Assembly (NCBI GenBank): GCA_904393115.1 | Contig: CAJFMX010000010.1 | Location: forward strand, 31,824-95,823 | Reading direction: 5' to 3' | Source of the DNA: an uncultured Clostridia bacterium | Lineage (GTDB): Bacteria > Bacillota > Clostridia > Christensenellales > UBA1750 | Length of the DNA: 64,000 bases | Shown: positions 1 to 9,136 of the stretch, piece by piece | Numbering within the stretch: position 1 is the stretch's first letter | Layout: the number at the start of each line of letters is the position of its first letter | Position numbers and translations under genes: made by a program | Notes under the pieces: generated by a model | What the model was told of the DNA's origin: nothing | What the model saw: only the letters and a program-made list of their open reading frames with translations | Databases searched by the model: none

Positions 1-693
1 AAGTCCCTGATCACCTTCCGCTTCTGTCAGGAGACGCGCCAGGGCAAGATCCGCCGCGCGGAGACGAAGAACGTCTCCGTGGCGCACATGCTTGCGGAGT
101 ACAAGCACCTGATTCCCCAGGTGCTGCGCAACGGCGGCGTCATGAAGGCGGTCGCCGTATCGGTCATTCTCTACATTGCCAACATCGTCAGCACGAACTG
201 CTTCAGCCTCTACGTCACGCAGCGGCTGGGAATCTCCGACGAGTTCCTCGCGGTGTTCCCGATCGTCAACGCGGCGGTGACGCTCGTGTTCCTGGTGGGC
301 GTGCAGCACAGGCTCAGTGGTGTGCGCTTCCGCCTGCCCATGTGGGCGGGCCTCGGCCTGCAGGCCGGCGCGGCGCTGCTGCTGATCCTGACGCCCCTGG
401 GGAACCTGGGCTGCGTCCTGATCTACGTGCTGATGATCGCGGTGGCGGGCGCGCTCGTCAACCCGCGCAAGGAGGCCCTGATCCAGCTCAACATCGACCC
501 GCAGGAGCGCGCGCGCATCAACGCGCTGATCATGGCCTCGACCATCGCCTTCTCCGCGCCCTTTGGGTACCTGACCGGCTGGCTCTCGAGCATCGACCGC
601 CGGCTGCCCTTCGCCTTCATGATCGCGCTCTACATCGTGGCCATCGTGATCGTCGGCCGCATCCGCGAGCCGGAGACCGAGGGCGAGGCGTAG
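1..693 (+). CDS. MFS-type transporter, C-terminal part (5' end outside window)
   Basis: The reading frame is open from the first base, so the gene begins before the window. What is visible is a hydrophobic protein tail with about six membrane segments separated by short charged loops, for example R-L-S-G-V-R-F-R-L between two helices. It ends in the charged cytoplasmic tail REPETEGEA. This pattern fits the C-terminal half of a major facilitator superfamily permease; the substrate cannot be told. A rho-independent terminator follows directly, so this is the last gene of its transcript. Confidence 0.6.
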   Translation, partial: KSLITFRFCQETRQGKIRRAETKNVSVAHMLAEYKHLIPQVLRNGGVMKAVAVSVILYIANIVSTNCFSLYVTQRLGISDEFLAVFPIVNAAVTLVFLVGVQHRLSGVRFRLPMWAGLGLQAGAALLLILTPLGNLGCVLIYVLMIAVAGALVNPRKEALIQLNIDPQERARINALIMASTIAFSAPFGYLTGWLSSIDRRLPFAFMIALYIVAIVIVGRIREPETEGEA

Positions 694-723
694 GGAACGC
701 AGACGCCGAACTTCTCGACGTGA

Positions 724-758
724 AAACGCGCTGGGCACTTCGCCTGGCGCGTTTTTTT
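724..758 (+). terminator. Rho-independent terminator after the MFS gene
   Basis: Arms AACGCGC and GCGCGTT enclose a short loop and are followed by seven T residues. It separates the MFS gene from endonuclease IV. Confidence 0.75.
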
Positions 759-832
759 CCCGGCGCGCGCTTGTGGGATACGGAAAAGGACCCGGCGCCG
801 GGAAAGTGCGCCGGGAGAAAAGGAGAGAGAAT

Positions 833-1702
833 ATGCTGAAAATCGGCTGCCATCTGTCCAGCGCAAAGGGATACCTGGCCATGGGCCGGGAAGCTGTGCG
901 CATCGGCGCCAACACCTTCCAATTCTTCACGCGCAACCCGCGCGGCGGCAGGGCCAAGCCCCTGGACGAGGCGGACATCGCGGCCTTCCGCGCCTTTGCG
1001 CAGGAGCGAGACCTGCTCCCGATCCTCGCCCACGCGCCCTACACGCTCAACGCCTGCGCCGCGGACGAGGGGCTGCGCACCTTTGCCCGCGAGACCATGG
1101 CCGACGACCTCGCCCGGCTTGAGCACATCCCCGGCAGCTTCTACAACTTCCATCCGGGCAGCCACGTGCGCCAGGGCGTGGAGGTGGGCGTCGAGCGCAT
1201 CGCCGAGCACCTGAACGCGATCCTGCAGCCCGAACAGTCCACCACCGTGCTCCTGGAGACCATGGCGGGCAAGGGATCGGAGGTCGGCGGCAGCTTCGCG
1301 GAGCTGCGCGCCATCCTCGACCGCGTGCGCCTGCCGGAAAAGCTCGGCGTCTGCCTGGACACCTGCCATGTCCATGACGCGGGGTACGACATCTGCGGCG
1401 ACCTGGACGGCGTGCTGGAGGAGTTCGACCGCGTCGTGGGCCTGGAACGCCTGCGGGCCGTGCACCTCAACGACAGCAAGAACCCCCTGGGCAGCCGCAA
1501 GGACCGGCACGAGAAGCTCGGCCTCGGAACGATCGGGCTCGAGGCGCTCGCCCGCGTGGTGAACCACCCGGCCCTGCGCGGCCTGCCCTTTTACCTGGAG
1601 ACGCCCAACGACCTGGACGGCTATGCGCGGGAGATCGCCTGCGTCAAGAGCCTGGCCGGGGAGGGGAAGAAAAAATTAACCATTTTTTCGAAAACATATT
1701 GA
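833..1702 (+). CDS. nfo: Endonuclease IV (AP endonuclease)
   Basis: Probable deoxyribonuclease IV, a zinc-dependent TIM-barrel enzyme of base excision repair that cuts 5' to abasic sites. The start at 833 is chosen because AAAGGAGAG lies just upstream; an in-frame start 60 bases earlier would bury this site. The 289-residue length matches the family. Family motifs are visible: [10 protein letters not shown] at the N-terminus, NFHPGSH with a metal-binding His, LLETMAGKG with a metal Glu, [11 protein letters not shown], and HLNDSK. The extreme C-terminus ([12 protein letters not shown]) is atypical and is AT-rich at the DNA level. The preceding 141 bp recur downstream at 1863-2003, so the 3' end has been rearranged. 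Confidence 0.92.
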   Translation: MLKIGCHLSSAKGYLAMGREAVRIGANTFQFFTRNPRGGRAKPLDEADIAAFRAFAQERDLLPILAHAPYTLNACAADEGLRTFARETMADDLARLEHIPGSFYNFHPGSHVRQGVEVGVERIAEHLNAILQPEQSTTVLLETMAGKGSEVGGSFAELRAILDRVRLPEKLGVCLDTCHVHDAGYDICGDLDGVLEEFDRVVGLERLRAVHLNDSKNPLGSRKDRHEKLGLGTIGLEALARVVNHPALRGLPFYLETPNDLDGYAREIACVKSLAGEGKKKLTIFSKTY

Positions 1703-1748
1703 CAATATAGCGGAGATGCCTTATCATGTGTTTATGAATTTATAAACA
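1699..1748 (+). promoter_or_regulatory. Strong promoter with dyad operator upstream of the cas operon
   Basis: TTGACA (1699-1704) overlaps the nfo stop codon. It stands exactly 17 bases from TATCAT (1722-1727). Immediately after the -10 box is a perfect inverted repeat, TGTTTAT and ATAAACA around a 6-base centre (1729-1748), which would cover the transcription start. It is the only good promoter seen before cas3 and lies about 590 bases upstream of it, which implies a long leader RNA through the repeat-rich gap. The regulator is unknown. Confidence 0.6.
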
Positions 1749-1789
1749 TGGAACGAAACGGGATATTAAAATACAAAAAATCGATTTTC

Positions 1790-1863
1790 CCTCATGCGCG
1801 AAAAGGTTACCTATACGCGCTCGACGGTCTGGCGCGTGACGCGCGGGGCTCTGCCTGCCTCCG
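1790..1863 (+). repeat. 74-bp direct repeat, copy 1
   Basis: Begins CCTCATGCGCGAAAAGG and ends GCCTGCCTCCG. The second copy at 2145-2218 differs at only about three positions. Each copy could encode a peptide starting MREKVTYTRST. Copy 1 is fused at its end to the duplicated endonuclease IV fragment. Origin unknown. Confidence 0.75.
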
Positions 1864-2003
1864 GAACGATTGGGCTCGAGGCGCTCACCCGCGTGGTGAA
1901 CCACCCGGCCCCGCGCGGCCTGCCCTTTTACCTGGAGGCGCCCAACGACCTGGAAGGCAATGCGCGGGAGATCGCCTGTGCCAAGGGCCTGGCCGGAGAG
2001 GGG
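1863..2003 (+). pseudogene. Duplicated 3' fragment of endonuclease IV
   Basis: These 141 bases match 1526-1666 of nfo with scattered substitutions and no length change. The encoded segment from GTIGLEAL through LAGEG is nearly the same in both. There is no N-terminal part, so it cannot be a functional enzyme. It sits between the two 74-bp repeats. The changes look old enough to rule out an assembly duplicate. Confidence 0.8.
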
Positions 2004-2144
2004 TGGGAGAGCGGGAAAGATGCCCTAAAAACTTTTCAAAAAAGGGCTTTATTTTTCAGAACAGGCGTGTTACTCTAAAAAGAATTTGAATGTAAGAATA
2101 AAGGGCTCGAATCAATGTATGCCTAAACGGAAAATGACTTTGTT

Positions 2145-2218
2145 CCTCATGCGCGAAAAGGTTACCTATACGCGTTCGACGGTCTGGTGCGTGACGCGCG
2201 GGGCTCCGCCTGCCTCCG
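2145..2218 (+). repeat. 74-bp direct repeat, copy 2
   Basis: Near-identical to 1790-1863. The sequence after it differs from that after copy 1, so the repeat itself is the duplicated unit. The rest of the 1703-2314 gap contains no convincing gene. Confidence 0.75.
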
Positions 2219-2314
2219 AAGGGAGAAGGCGGAAATGGATTGCCCTCCTGGCCAAAATTCTCCAAAGTCTTGGCAAAAGGTTTGGCGGATAAAACATCGA
2301 AAGGCGGATGGAAC

Positions 2315-5026
2315 ATGGAACGACAACAGACAGGTTGGAGCCCCCTCGCGCGGAAGATGGCGGGAAAGTCGGACCCGGAGCAGAGCGGGTATTGGCTCCC
2401 GCTCTGGATGCACGCGCTGGACACGGCCGGCGTGTTCCAGCGCCTCGTCCAGAACTGGATCCCGCAGAGCGTGCGCGAGGAGATCGACCTCTCGGAGGAG
2501 GAACTTGTACAAGTTGCGCGCTATTTAGGTGTGATTCATGACGTTGGCAAATCGATTTTGGCATTCCAAGCGCACATCTTGCGCGGCCTGCCCGAGGCGC
2601 GGGAGCGGCTGTGCGCGGCGCTGCCCCTGACGGAGTCCTTCCTCCATGCGGGCAAATCCCCCCATGCGCGGGCCAGCGAGGCGATCCTGCTCGCGCTCGG
2701 ATGCCGGGAGGGCGTGGCCGCCGTCGCGGGCGCGCATCATGGAAAGCCCCAGGAATCCACGATCGGTGACAAAATCGAGGACCAGCTGGAAATCTACAGA
2801 TGGAATTATTATGGGGAAGGGCAGAAGGCGCAGTGGCAGGGCGTCTGGGAGGAATTCCATGCGAGGGCCTTGGCGGAGAGCGGCCTGGCCTCTGCGGCGG
2901 AGCTCCAGACCCTGACGGCGCCGCAGGAGGTGCTGCTGACGGGGCTGCTGATCATGGCGGACTGGATCGCGAGCAACGTGGCCTTCTTTCCCCTGATCCC
3001 GGAGTCCGACCTTGGCGAGGAGGATGCGTATCCGGAGCGCGTGGACCGGGCGTGGCGGGCGCTCGGGCTCACATCCCCCTGGGAGAGCGCCTGCGCGGGG
3101 ATGGAGGACTCGGTCTTCCGGGCGCGGTTCGGGTTTGCGCCCAACGCCGTCCAGCGCGCGGTGATCGACTGCGCCCGCGAGGTCTCGGCGGCGGGGATCT
3201 GGATTCTGGAGGCGCAGATGGGCGTGGGAAAGACCGAGGCGGCGCTCGCGGCCGCGGAGATCCTCGCGGAGCGCTTCCAGGCCGGGGGCCTCTTCTTCGG
3301 CCTGCCCACGCAGGCCACGGCCAACGGCCTGTTCGACCGCCTGCTGGCGTGGGGAAGCGCCCAATCCCAGGACATGGCCCACTCCATCCGCCTGGCGCAC
3401 GGCGCGGCGTCGCTCAACGAGGCGTATGCCCAGTTCCTTGCCGGGCGGGCGATCACGCAGGAGGAGGACCCGGAGGAGGGGCTCTGGGTGCACCGCTGGT
3501 TCCAGGGCAGCAAGCAGGCGCTCCTGGCCGACTTCGTCGTGGGGACGGTGGACCAGCTGCTGATGGCCGCGCTGCGGCAGAAGCACGTCATGCTCCGGCA
3601 CCTGGGGCTCGCGGGAAAGGTCGTGATCGTGGACGAGTGCCACGCCTACGACGCGTACATGAACGGCTATCTCGACCGCGCGCTGGAGTGGCTGGGCCGC
3701 TACCGCGTGCCGGTGATCCTCCTTTCGGCCACGCTCCCGGCCCGGCGGCGGGAGCAGCTGATCCGGGCCTACCTGGGAAAGCGCGCGCAGTCGGGCGCGT
3801 GGAGCCGGAGCCGGGGCTATCCGCTGCTGACGTGGACGGACGGCGACCAGGTGTTTCAGAAGACCATCCCCCAGGGCGAGCGGGAACGGCGCGTCGCCTT
3901 CCTGCGCGTAAACGAGAGCGGGCTCCCGAAGCTCTTGCAGGAGAAGCTGCAGGGCGGCGGCTGCGCGGGCGTGATCGTCAACACGGTCCGGAAGGCGCAG
4001 CGGGTCGCCGCGTTCCTGCGCAGGACGATGCCGGGGTTCCAGGTCCAGCTGATCCATGCGCAGTTCCTGATGCCGGATCGCGCGGAAAAGGAGGCGGAGC
4101 TGCGCAGAAACCTGGGCAAGAATTCCACGGCGGCACAGCGCGACCGGCGAATCCTCGTGGGCACGCAGGTCCTGGAGCAGTCCCTGGACATCGACTTCGA
4201 CCTCCTGGTGACCGACCTTTGCCCCATGGACCTGCTCCTGCAGCGCATCGGCCGCCTGCAGCGCCACCTGCGCCAGGACCGGCCCGCGGGCCTGGAAACG
4301 GCCGTCTGCGCGGTGCTGGACGAGGAGGACGGCGCGTACGACCCGGGAAGCCTCGCGATCTACGGGGAGTGGCTGCTCTGGCGCACGCGGGAGCTGCTTC
4401 CGGAGCAGATCCTCCTGCCGGCGGACATCCCCAGGCTCGTGCAGGACGTCTATGGCTGGGCGGAGGGCGACTGCCTGCCGGAGGGCGCCGCGCAGGAGGC
4501 GGCGCGGGAGGCCTACGAGATCGCGCAGGACAAGCGAAAAAAGGGCGCCGAGAATTACGCGGTCTCCAAACCCTGGAAGAGGGAGCGGGACTACCACAAC
4601 TGGCTGACCACCAGCGCGGCGCTGTCGGACGCGGCGGCCCGGGCCGCCGTGCGCGACGGGGATCCCGCCCTGGACGTGCTCGTGATGATGTTCGGCGAGG
4701 ACGGCAGCGTGCGCTTCCTGCCCTGGCAGGAGGGCGGCGCGCAGGTGGCCACGGACCGGCCGCCCTCCTGGGAGGAGAGCCGGCGCATCGCCCGCCAGCA
4801 GCTGCGCCTGCCGGGGTATTTCAGCAAGAGATGGAACCTGGACCGCGCAATCCGGGAGTTGGAGGAGGACAACCGCGAGCGCCTGGCGGAGTGGCAGCGC
4901 GCGCCGCTGCTGAAGGGCGAGCTGGTGCTGCTCCTGAATGCGTCGCTGGAGGCCGACCTTGCAGGCGCGCACCTTCGGTACGATCGGGAGGAAGGGCTTG
5001 TCTACCAAAGAGGAGGAGACGAATGA
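2315..5026 (+). CDS. cas3: Cas3, type I-E HD nuclease-helicase
   Basis: Effector nuclease-helicase that Cascade recruits to degrade the non-target strand. About 903 residues from the chosen ATG; a longer in-frame start at 2240 exists, but AAAGGCGG precedes 2315. The N-terminal HD domain shows HDVGK (H75, D76) and AHHGK. Helicase motifs follow in order: Walker A GVGKTE (K306), DECH box (D440), LLSATLP, VGTQVLEQSLD and QRIGRLQR (about 643-650). The protein is full length with both activities apparently intact. It is the first gene of the cas operon and overlaps casA by four bases (ATGA), which points to translational coupling. Confidence 0.95.
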   Translation: MERQQTGWSPLARKMAGKSDPEQSGYWLPLWMHALDTAGVFQRLVQNWIPQSVREEIDLSEEELVQVARYLGVIHDVGKSILAFQAHILRGLPEARERLCAALPLTESFLHAGKSPHARASEAILLALGCREGVAAVAGAHHGKPQESTIGDKIEDQLEIYRWNYYGEGQKAQWQGVWEEFHARALAESGLASAAELQTLTAPQEVLLTGLLIMADWIASNVAFFPLIPESDLGEEDAYPERVDRAWRALGLTSPWESACAGMEDSVFRARFGFAPNAVQRAVIDCAREVSAAGIWILEAQMGVGKTEAALAAAEILAERFQAGGLFFGLPTQATANGLFDRLLAWGSAQSQDMAHSIRLAHGAASLNEAYAQFLAGRAITQEEDPEEGLWVHRWFQGSKQALLADFVVGTVDQLLMAALRQKHVMLRHLGLAGKVVIVDECHAYDAYMNGYLDRALEWLGRYRVPVILLSATLPARRREQLIRAYLGKRAQSGAWSRSRGYPLLTWTDGDQVFQKTIPQGERERRVAFLRVNESGLPKLLQEKLQGGGCAGVIVNTVRKAQRVAAFLRRTMPGFQVQLIHAQFLMPDRAEKEAELRRNLGKNSTAAQRDRRILVGTQVLEQSLDIDFDLLVTDLCPMDLLLQRIGRLQRHLRQDRPAGLETAVCAVLDEEDGAYDPGSLAIYGEWLLWRTRELLPEQILLPADIPRLVQDVYGWAEGDCLPEGAAQEAAREAYEIAQDKRKKGAENYAVSKPWKRERDYHNWLTTSAALSDAAARAAVRDGDPALDVLVMMFGEDGSVRFLPWQEGGAQVATDRPPSWEESRRIARQQLRLPGYFSKRWNLDRAIRELEEDNRERLAEWQRAPLLKGELVLLLNASLEADLAGAHLRYDREEGLVYQRGGDE

Positions 5027-6678
5027 ACCAGGTCGAGTTTAACCTTTTGGACGAACCTTGGATCCGCGTGCGGGACGCGGCCTGCAGGGTGCAGGAGGTC
5101 TCCCTCGCGGACGCCCTGCTGCGCGCGCAGGAATTCACGGACCTGGCCGGGGAGATGCCCACGCAGGATGCGGCGATGCTGCGCCTGCTGCTGGCGGTGC
5201 TGCAGAGCGTGTTCTGCCGCGTGGACGCGGCGGGGGAGAGCGCGCCGCTGTGGGACGAGGACGACGCGGACGCGGCGGTCGAGCGCTGGGAGGAGCTGTG
5301 GAGCCTCGGGCGCATTCCGGAGGCGCCGGTGCGCGACTATCTTGCGCGCTGGCACGACCGATTCTGGCTCTTTCACCCGGAGCGGCCGTTCTACCAGGTG
5401 CCGGAGGCGGGCATCGGGACGGAGTACGCGGCGGCCAAGCTGAACGGCGAGATCGCGGAGAGCGGGAACAAGCTGCGCCTCTTTTCCGCCTACGCCGGCG
5501 CGGGGAAGGCGGAGCTGCGCTATGCGCAGGCGGCCCGGTGGCTGCTGTACGTCAACGGCTATGACGACACCTCCGCAAAGCCGAAGGGCAAGAACCTGCC
5601 CTCGCCGGGCGCCGGATGGCTGGGGAAGATCGGCCTGATCTACGCGACCGGGGCGAATCTCTTCGAGACCCTGCTGCTGAACCTGGTCCTGGCGCGGGAG
5701 GACGGCCGCCCCTGGGGCGAGCCGCGCCCCTGCTGGGAGCTGGACGCGCCCCGCAGCCGGGAGCGGACGGAGATCGCGCCCCCGGACAACCAGGCGGAAC
5801 TGCTCACGCTGCAATCCCGTCGGCTGCTCTTGCACCGGTCCGGGGACAGGGTGACGGGGTATTCCCTGCTCGGCGGCGACTTCTTCGGCCGGGAGAACGC
5901 GTTTTTCGAGCAGATGACGGTGTGGCGCAGGCGGGCCGAGACCAAGAACGCGCCGGCGGCGTTCCTCCCCAAGCGCCACGACCCGGCCAAGCAGTTCTGG
6001 CGGGAGTTCCCCAGCGTCTTTGTGAAGCAGAAGGAGGTCCAGGTCCCAGGCATTGTGAGCTGGCTGGGGAAGCTGCAGGAAGAGGACGAGAGCCTCGGAA
6101 AGCGGATGCTCCACTTCCGCATCGTGGGGGTGGAGTACGGGGACAAGGACTTCTTCGTCACGGATGCGTTCCAGGATGGGCTCTCCTTCCACGCATCGCT
6201 ACTGGAGGAGCTGGGCCGGTCGTGGCGCGCGTGGATCACGGAGGAAATCGCCCACTGCGAGCAGCTCGCCCAGGCGGTCGGCAGCCTGGCCTACGACCTC
6301 TCCCTCGCCTCCGGCGACAAGCCAACGCCCGCCGCCAAGACGGCCGCCGCCAAGGCCCAGCGGGCGCGGGAGCAGTTCTACTTTCAGATCGACCAGCCGT
6401 TCCGGCAATGGCTGTACGAGATCGAGCCGGAGTGGGGCAGGGAAAAGACGCAGGAGCACATCGCATCCTGGCGCAGCCAGGCGCAGAAGATCGCCCGCAC
6501 CCTGGGCCAGCGCCTGGTGGACCGCGCGGGCGACGCGGCCTTTGTGGGGCGCAAGGTCACCGTGGCCGCGGAGCGGGGCGGAAAAAAGGAGGAGGCAAAG
6601 TCGTTCTACTCCGCTTCGCCCAAGTCGTTTTCCTACTTTCAGTACCGCATCCGCACCGAATATAAAGAGAAGCAGTGA
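5023..6678 (+). CDS. casA: Cascade large subunit Cse1/Cas8e
   Basis: Large subunit of the type I-E Cascade complex, which reads the PAM and recruits Cas3. The N-terminus FNLLDEPWIRV and the segment RPFYQVPEA are hallmarks of Cse1. The 551-residue length fits the family. The start ATG overlaps the cas3 stop. Further family-like stretches are GANLFETLLLNLVL and the helical C-terminal bundle with EQFYFQIDQPFRQWL. It is followed 12 bases later by casB with an AGGAGGG ribosome site. Confidence 0.93.
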   Translation: MNQVEFNLLDEPWIRVRDAACRVQEVSLADALLRAQEFTDLAGEMPTQDAAMLRLLLAVLQSVFCRVDAAGESAPLWDEDDADAAVERWEELWSLGRIPEAPVRDYLARWHDRFWLFHPERPFYQVPEAGIGTEYAAAKLNGEIAESGNKLRLFSAYAGAGKAELRYAQAARWLLYVNGYDDTSAKPKGKNLPSPGAGWLGKIGLIYATGANLFETLLLNLVLAREDGRPWGEPRPCWELDAPRSRERTEIAPPDNQAELLTLQSRRLLLHRSGDRVTGYSLLGGDFFGRENAFFEQMTVWRRRAETKNAPAAFLPKRHDPAKQFWREFPSVFVKQKEVQVPGIVSWLGKLQEEDESLGKRMLHFRIVGVEYGDKDFFVTDAFQDGLSFHASLLEELGRSWRAWITEEIAHCEQLAQAVGSLAYDLSLASGDKPTPAAKTAAAKAQRAREQFYFQIDQPFRQWLYEIEPEWGREKTQEHIASWRSQAQKIARTLGQRLVDRAGDAAFVGRKVTVAAERGGKKEEAKSFYSASPKSFSYFQYRIRTEYKEKQ

Positions 6679-6690
6679 GGAGGGAATTCG

Positions 6691-7317
6691 ATGGCGGAAG
6701 ACAGGATTCAGGATATTCAAGAGTACGTCTCCGAGCGCCTGGACGCCCTTGCGCAGACGGCGGAGCACCCGCAGAAGGCCATGCTGGCCAAGCTGCGCCG
6801 GGGCGTGGGCCGCGCGCCGGGGGACCTGCCGGAGCTGTGGGGATTTTTTCTGGAAGGCCAGCCCGGGGAATGGGAGAGCCGGGGCGGCCCGCCCTCGAGG
6901 GAGGAATGGGCGGTCTACCTGGCGCTGACGCTGTACGCGCTGCACCAGCAGGGGCGCTCGACCCGGGAAGAGGACGGGAATATGCACAAGAAGGGCGAAT
7001 CGCTCGGCCGCGCGATCCGGAAGCTGCTGGACCCCGGGGAGGCGCCGGAGGACAGCAGCGTCCTGCGCCGGTTCAACGCGCTGGCCACGGCGAACGGCAT
7101 GCCCGAGCGCGTCCATTACCTGCGCGGCATCGTGCAGCTGCTGCGCGCGAAGGGAATCCCCCTGGACTATGCGCAGCTGGCGGTGGACCTCTACCTCCTG
7201 CAGAGCCCGGAAAGCGCCGCGCATGTCCGCCTGCACTGGGGGGAGAACTTCTACTTTACGCAGCCCGAAGAAAATGCAAAAGAACCCGACCGCAATGCGC
7301 AAGAAAAGGAGAATTGA
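6691..7317 (+). CDS. casB: Cascade small subunit Cse2/Cas11
   Basis: Small all-helical Cascade subunit that lines the displaced strand in the belly of the complex. 208 residues, including the family-type segments LRRGVGRAPGDLPELW near residue 35 and SVLRRFNALATA in the middle. The lysine- and arginine-rich surface expected of this subunit is visible. It lies between casA and casC, the invariant type I-E position, with one base separating it from casC. Confidence 0.9.
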   Translation: MAEDRIQDIQEYVSERLDALAQTAEHPQKAMLAKLRRGVGRAPGDLPELWGFFLEGQPGEWESRGGPPSREEWAVYLALTLYALHQQGRSTREEDGNMHKKGESLGRAIRKLLDPGEAPEDSSVLRRFNALATANGMPERVHYLRGIVQLLRAKGIPLDYAQLAVDLYLLQSPESAAHVRLHWGENFYFTQPEENAKEPDRNAQEKEN

Positions 7318-7318
7318 G

Positions 7319-8389
7319 ATGAGCGACTCGCGTTTCTATCTGGACATCCACATTTTGCAGACCGTTCCGCCCAGCTGCGTCAACCGCGACGACACCGGAA
7401 CCCCCAAGACCGCCGTCTACGGCGGCACGACGCGCGCGCGCGTCTCCTCCCAGGCGTGGAAGCGCGCGGTGCGCGATCTGTTCCGCGAAGGCCTCCTGCG
7501 CTCTGAACAGATCGGAAGCCGCACGAAGAAGATCGTCGCCCTCGTGGCCGGGCAGATCGCCGACCTGGCCCCGGACAAGGACGCCGTAAAGCTCGCGACC
7601 GCCGCCCTGGAGAAGGCGGGGCTGAAGAAGGTCACGGAGGAAAAGGGCACGGACGCGCTCTTTTTCATGAGCCGGGAGCAGGCCCGCGCGCTGGCCAAGC
7701 TGGCCGTGGAGGGCAGCAACGACAAGGCGGCCTACAAGGAAGCGATCAAGGCCGCGCCGTCGGTGGACATGGTGCTCTTCGGCCGCATGGTGGCCAGCGA
7801 TCCCTCCCTGAACTACGACGCGGCGGTCCAGGTCGCGCACAGCATCTCCACCCACGCCGTGCAGAACGAATTCGACTACTTTGCCGCCGTGGACGACTGC
7901 GCGCCGGAGGACAACGCGGGCGCCGGTCACCTGGGCACCGTGGAGTACAACTCCTCCACGCTGTACCGCTATGCCAACGTCAACGTGCGGGAGGTGGCGG
8001 AGCACCTGGGCAAGGCGGAGACGCCCGGCGTGGTCCGCGCCTTTGCCGAGGGGTTCATCCGCTCGATGCCCGCGGGCAAGCAAAACCCGTTTGCCAACCG
8101 CACCCTTCCGGACGCGGTCTACATCGCCCTGCGCTCCGACCAGCCGGTCAATCTGTGCGGCGCGTTTGAGAAGGCGGTCCCGGCCTCTCCCGAGGGCTTT
8201 GTGGGGCCCTCCAAAGCGCGGCTGGTGCGCTGCGCCCAGGACCTCTACGAGAGCTTTGCGCAGGCGCCCGATTGGGCCCTGACCATCGGCAGCGGATGGG
8301 AAGCGCTCGCGCCCGCCCGGCCCCTGCAGGCGGCGCTGAACGACTTGGAAGGGGAACTTCAGCGGCGGCTCGGAAATGGGGTGGAGTGA
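7319..8389 (+). CDS. casC: Cascade backbone subunit Cas7e
   Basis: Backbone subunit, present in several copies, that binds along the crRNA. The N-terminus reads LDIHILQTVPPSCVNRDD and continues to GGTTRARVSSQAWKRA, the diagnostic Cas7e opening. 356 residues, standard length. The start ATG is two bases after the casB stop and follows AAGGAG; upstream in-frame codons would overlap casB deeply. It ends by overlapping casD (TGATG). Confidence 0.95.
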   Translation: MSDSRFYLDIHILQTVPPSCVNRDDTGTPKTAVYGGTTRARVSSQAWKRAVRDLFREGLLRSEQIGSRTKKIVALVAGQIADLAPDKDAVKLATAALEKAGLKKVTEEKGTDALFFMSREQARALAKLAVEGSNDKAAYKEAIKAAPSVDMVLFGRMVASDPSLNYDAAVQVAHSISTHAVQNEFDYFAAVDDCAPEDNAGAGHLGTVEYNSSTLYRYANVNVREVAEHLGKAETPGVVRAFAEGFIRSMPAGKQNPFANRTLPDAVYIALRSDQPVNLCGAFEKAVPASPEGFVGPSKARLVRCAQDLYESFAQAPDWALTIGSGWEALAPARPLQAALNDLEGELQRRLGNGVE

Positions 8390-9135
8390 TGGCAACGCTC
8401 CTGCTGCGCCTGGCGGCGCCGCTCCAGTCCTGGGGCGCAGACTCCAAGTTTGAAGTGCGCAAGACGAACCGCGAGCCGACCAAGAGCGGCGTCCTCGGGC
8501 TGCTGGCCGCGGCCCTGGGGTACAGGCGGGACGAGGACCAGGCCGTGCAGCGGCTCAACGCGCTGCGCTTTGCGGTCCGCGTGGACCGGGAAGGGGAGCT
8601 GCTGGTGGATTTCCACACCGCGGGGAGCCCCTCCCCGGAGGAAGTCCGGCGCGCGCGCAAGGCGGGAAAGGCGCCCGGCGCGCCGTATGTCTCCCGGCGG
8701 TTTTATCTTTCGGACGCGGTGTTCCTGGTGGGGCTGGAGGATGAGGAGGAGGCGTTTCTGCAGGAGCTGCAGACCGCGCTGACCCATCCCGCGTTCCCGC
8801 TCTTCCTGGGGCGCCGGTCCTGCCCGCCGACGCTCCCTCTGTGCCTGGGCATCCGGCAGAAGGACCTCCTGCAGGCGATGCGGGAGGAGCCGAGCCTGAC
8901 GCCGCCCCGCCGGCGGGCGGACGAGCCGCCGCGCGCGCGCCTGGTCTACGACGCGGGGCCGCAGCAGCCGGCCGCGCTGCCGCGGCGGGACGCGCCGCTC
9001 TCCTTCAGCCCGATTCACCGGCAGTACGGCTATCGCCCCGCGTGGGAAGAGGGGGTCCGGCTGCCTGCCCCCGATCCGAGAAGAGAAACGACCGATCACG
9101 ATCCATTTGCGGCGCTGGAGAAGGGAGGGGATTGA
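8389..9135 (+). CDS. casD: Cascade subunit Cas5e
   Basis: Caps the 5' handle of the crRNA in Cascade. It starts with LLLRLAAPLQSWGADSKF and continues REPTKSGVLGLLAAALG, the typical Cas5e signature. 248 residues, normal size. A one-base overlap with casC at the start and one base to casE at the end keep the genes in one translational run. Confidence 0.95.
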   Translation: MATLLLRLAAPLQSWGADSKFEVRKTNREPTKSGVLGLLAAALGYRRDEDQAVQRLNALRFAVRVDREGELLVDFHTAGSPSPEEVRRARKAGKAPGAPYVSRRFYLSDAVFLVGLEDEEEAFLQELQTALTHPAFPLFLGRRSCPPTLPLCLGIRQKDLLQAMREEPSLTPPRRRADEPPRARLVYDAGPQQPAALPRRDAPLSFSPIHRQYGYRPAWEEGVRLPAPDPRRETTDHDPFAALEKGGD

Positions 9136-9136
9136 C

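Noticed and set aside
1794..2078. 94-residue frame over the first repeat and the nfo fragment
   Set aside because: It is a chance fusion of the 74-bp repeat with a truncated copy of nfo; no independent sign of a gene.
2525..5008. Open frame of 827 residues on the minus strand opposite cas3
   Set aside because: Mirror of a GC-rich gene: low-complexity R, L, Q and H content, no motifs, no ribosome site. cas3 on the plus strand is certain.
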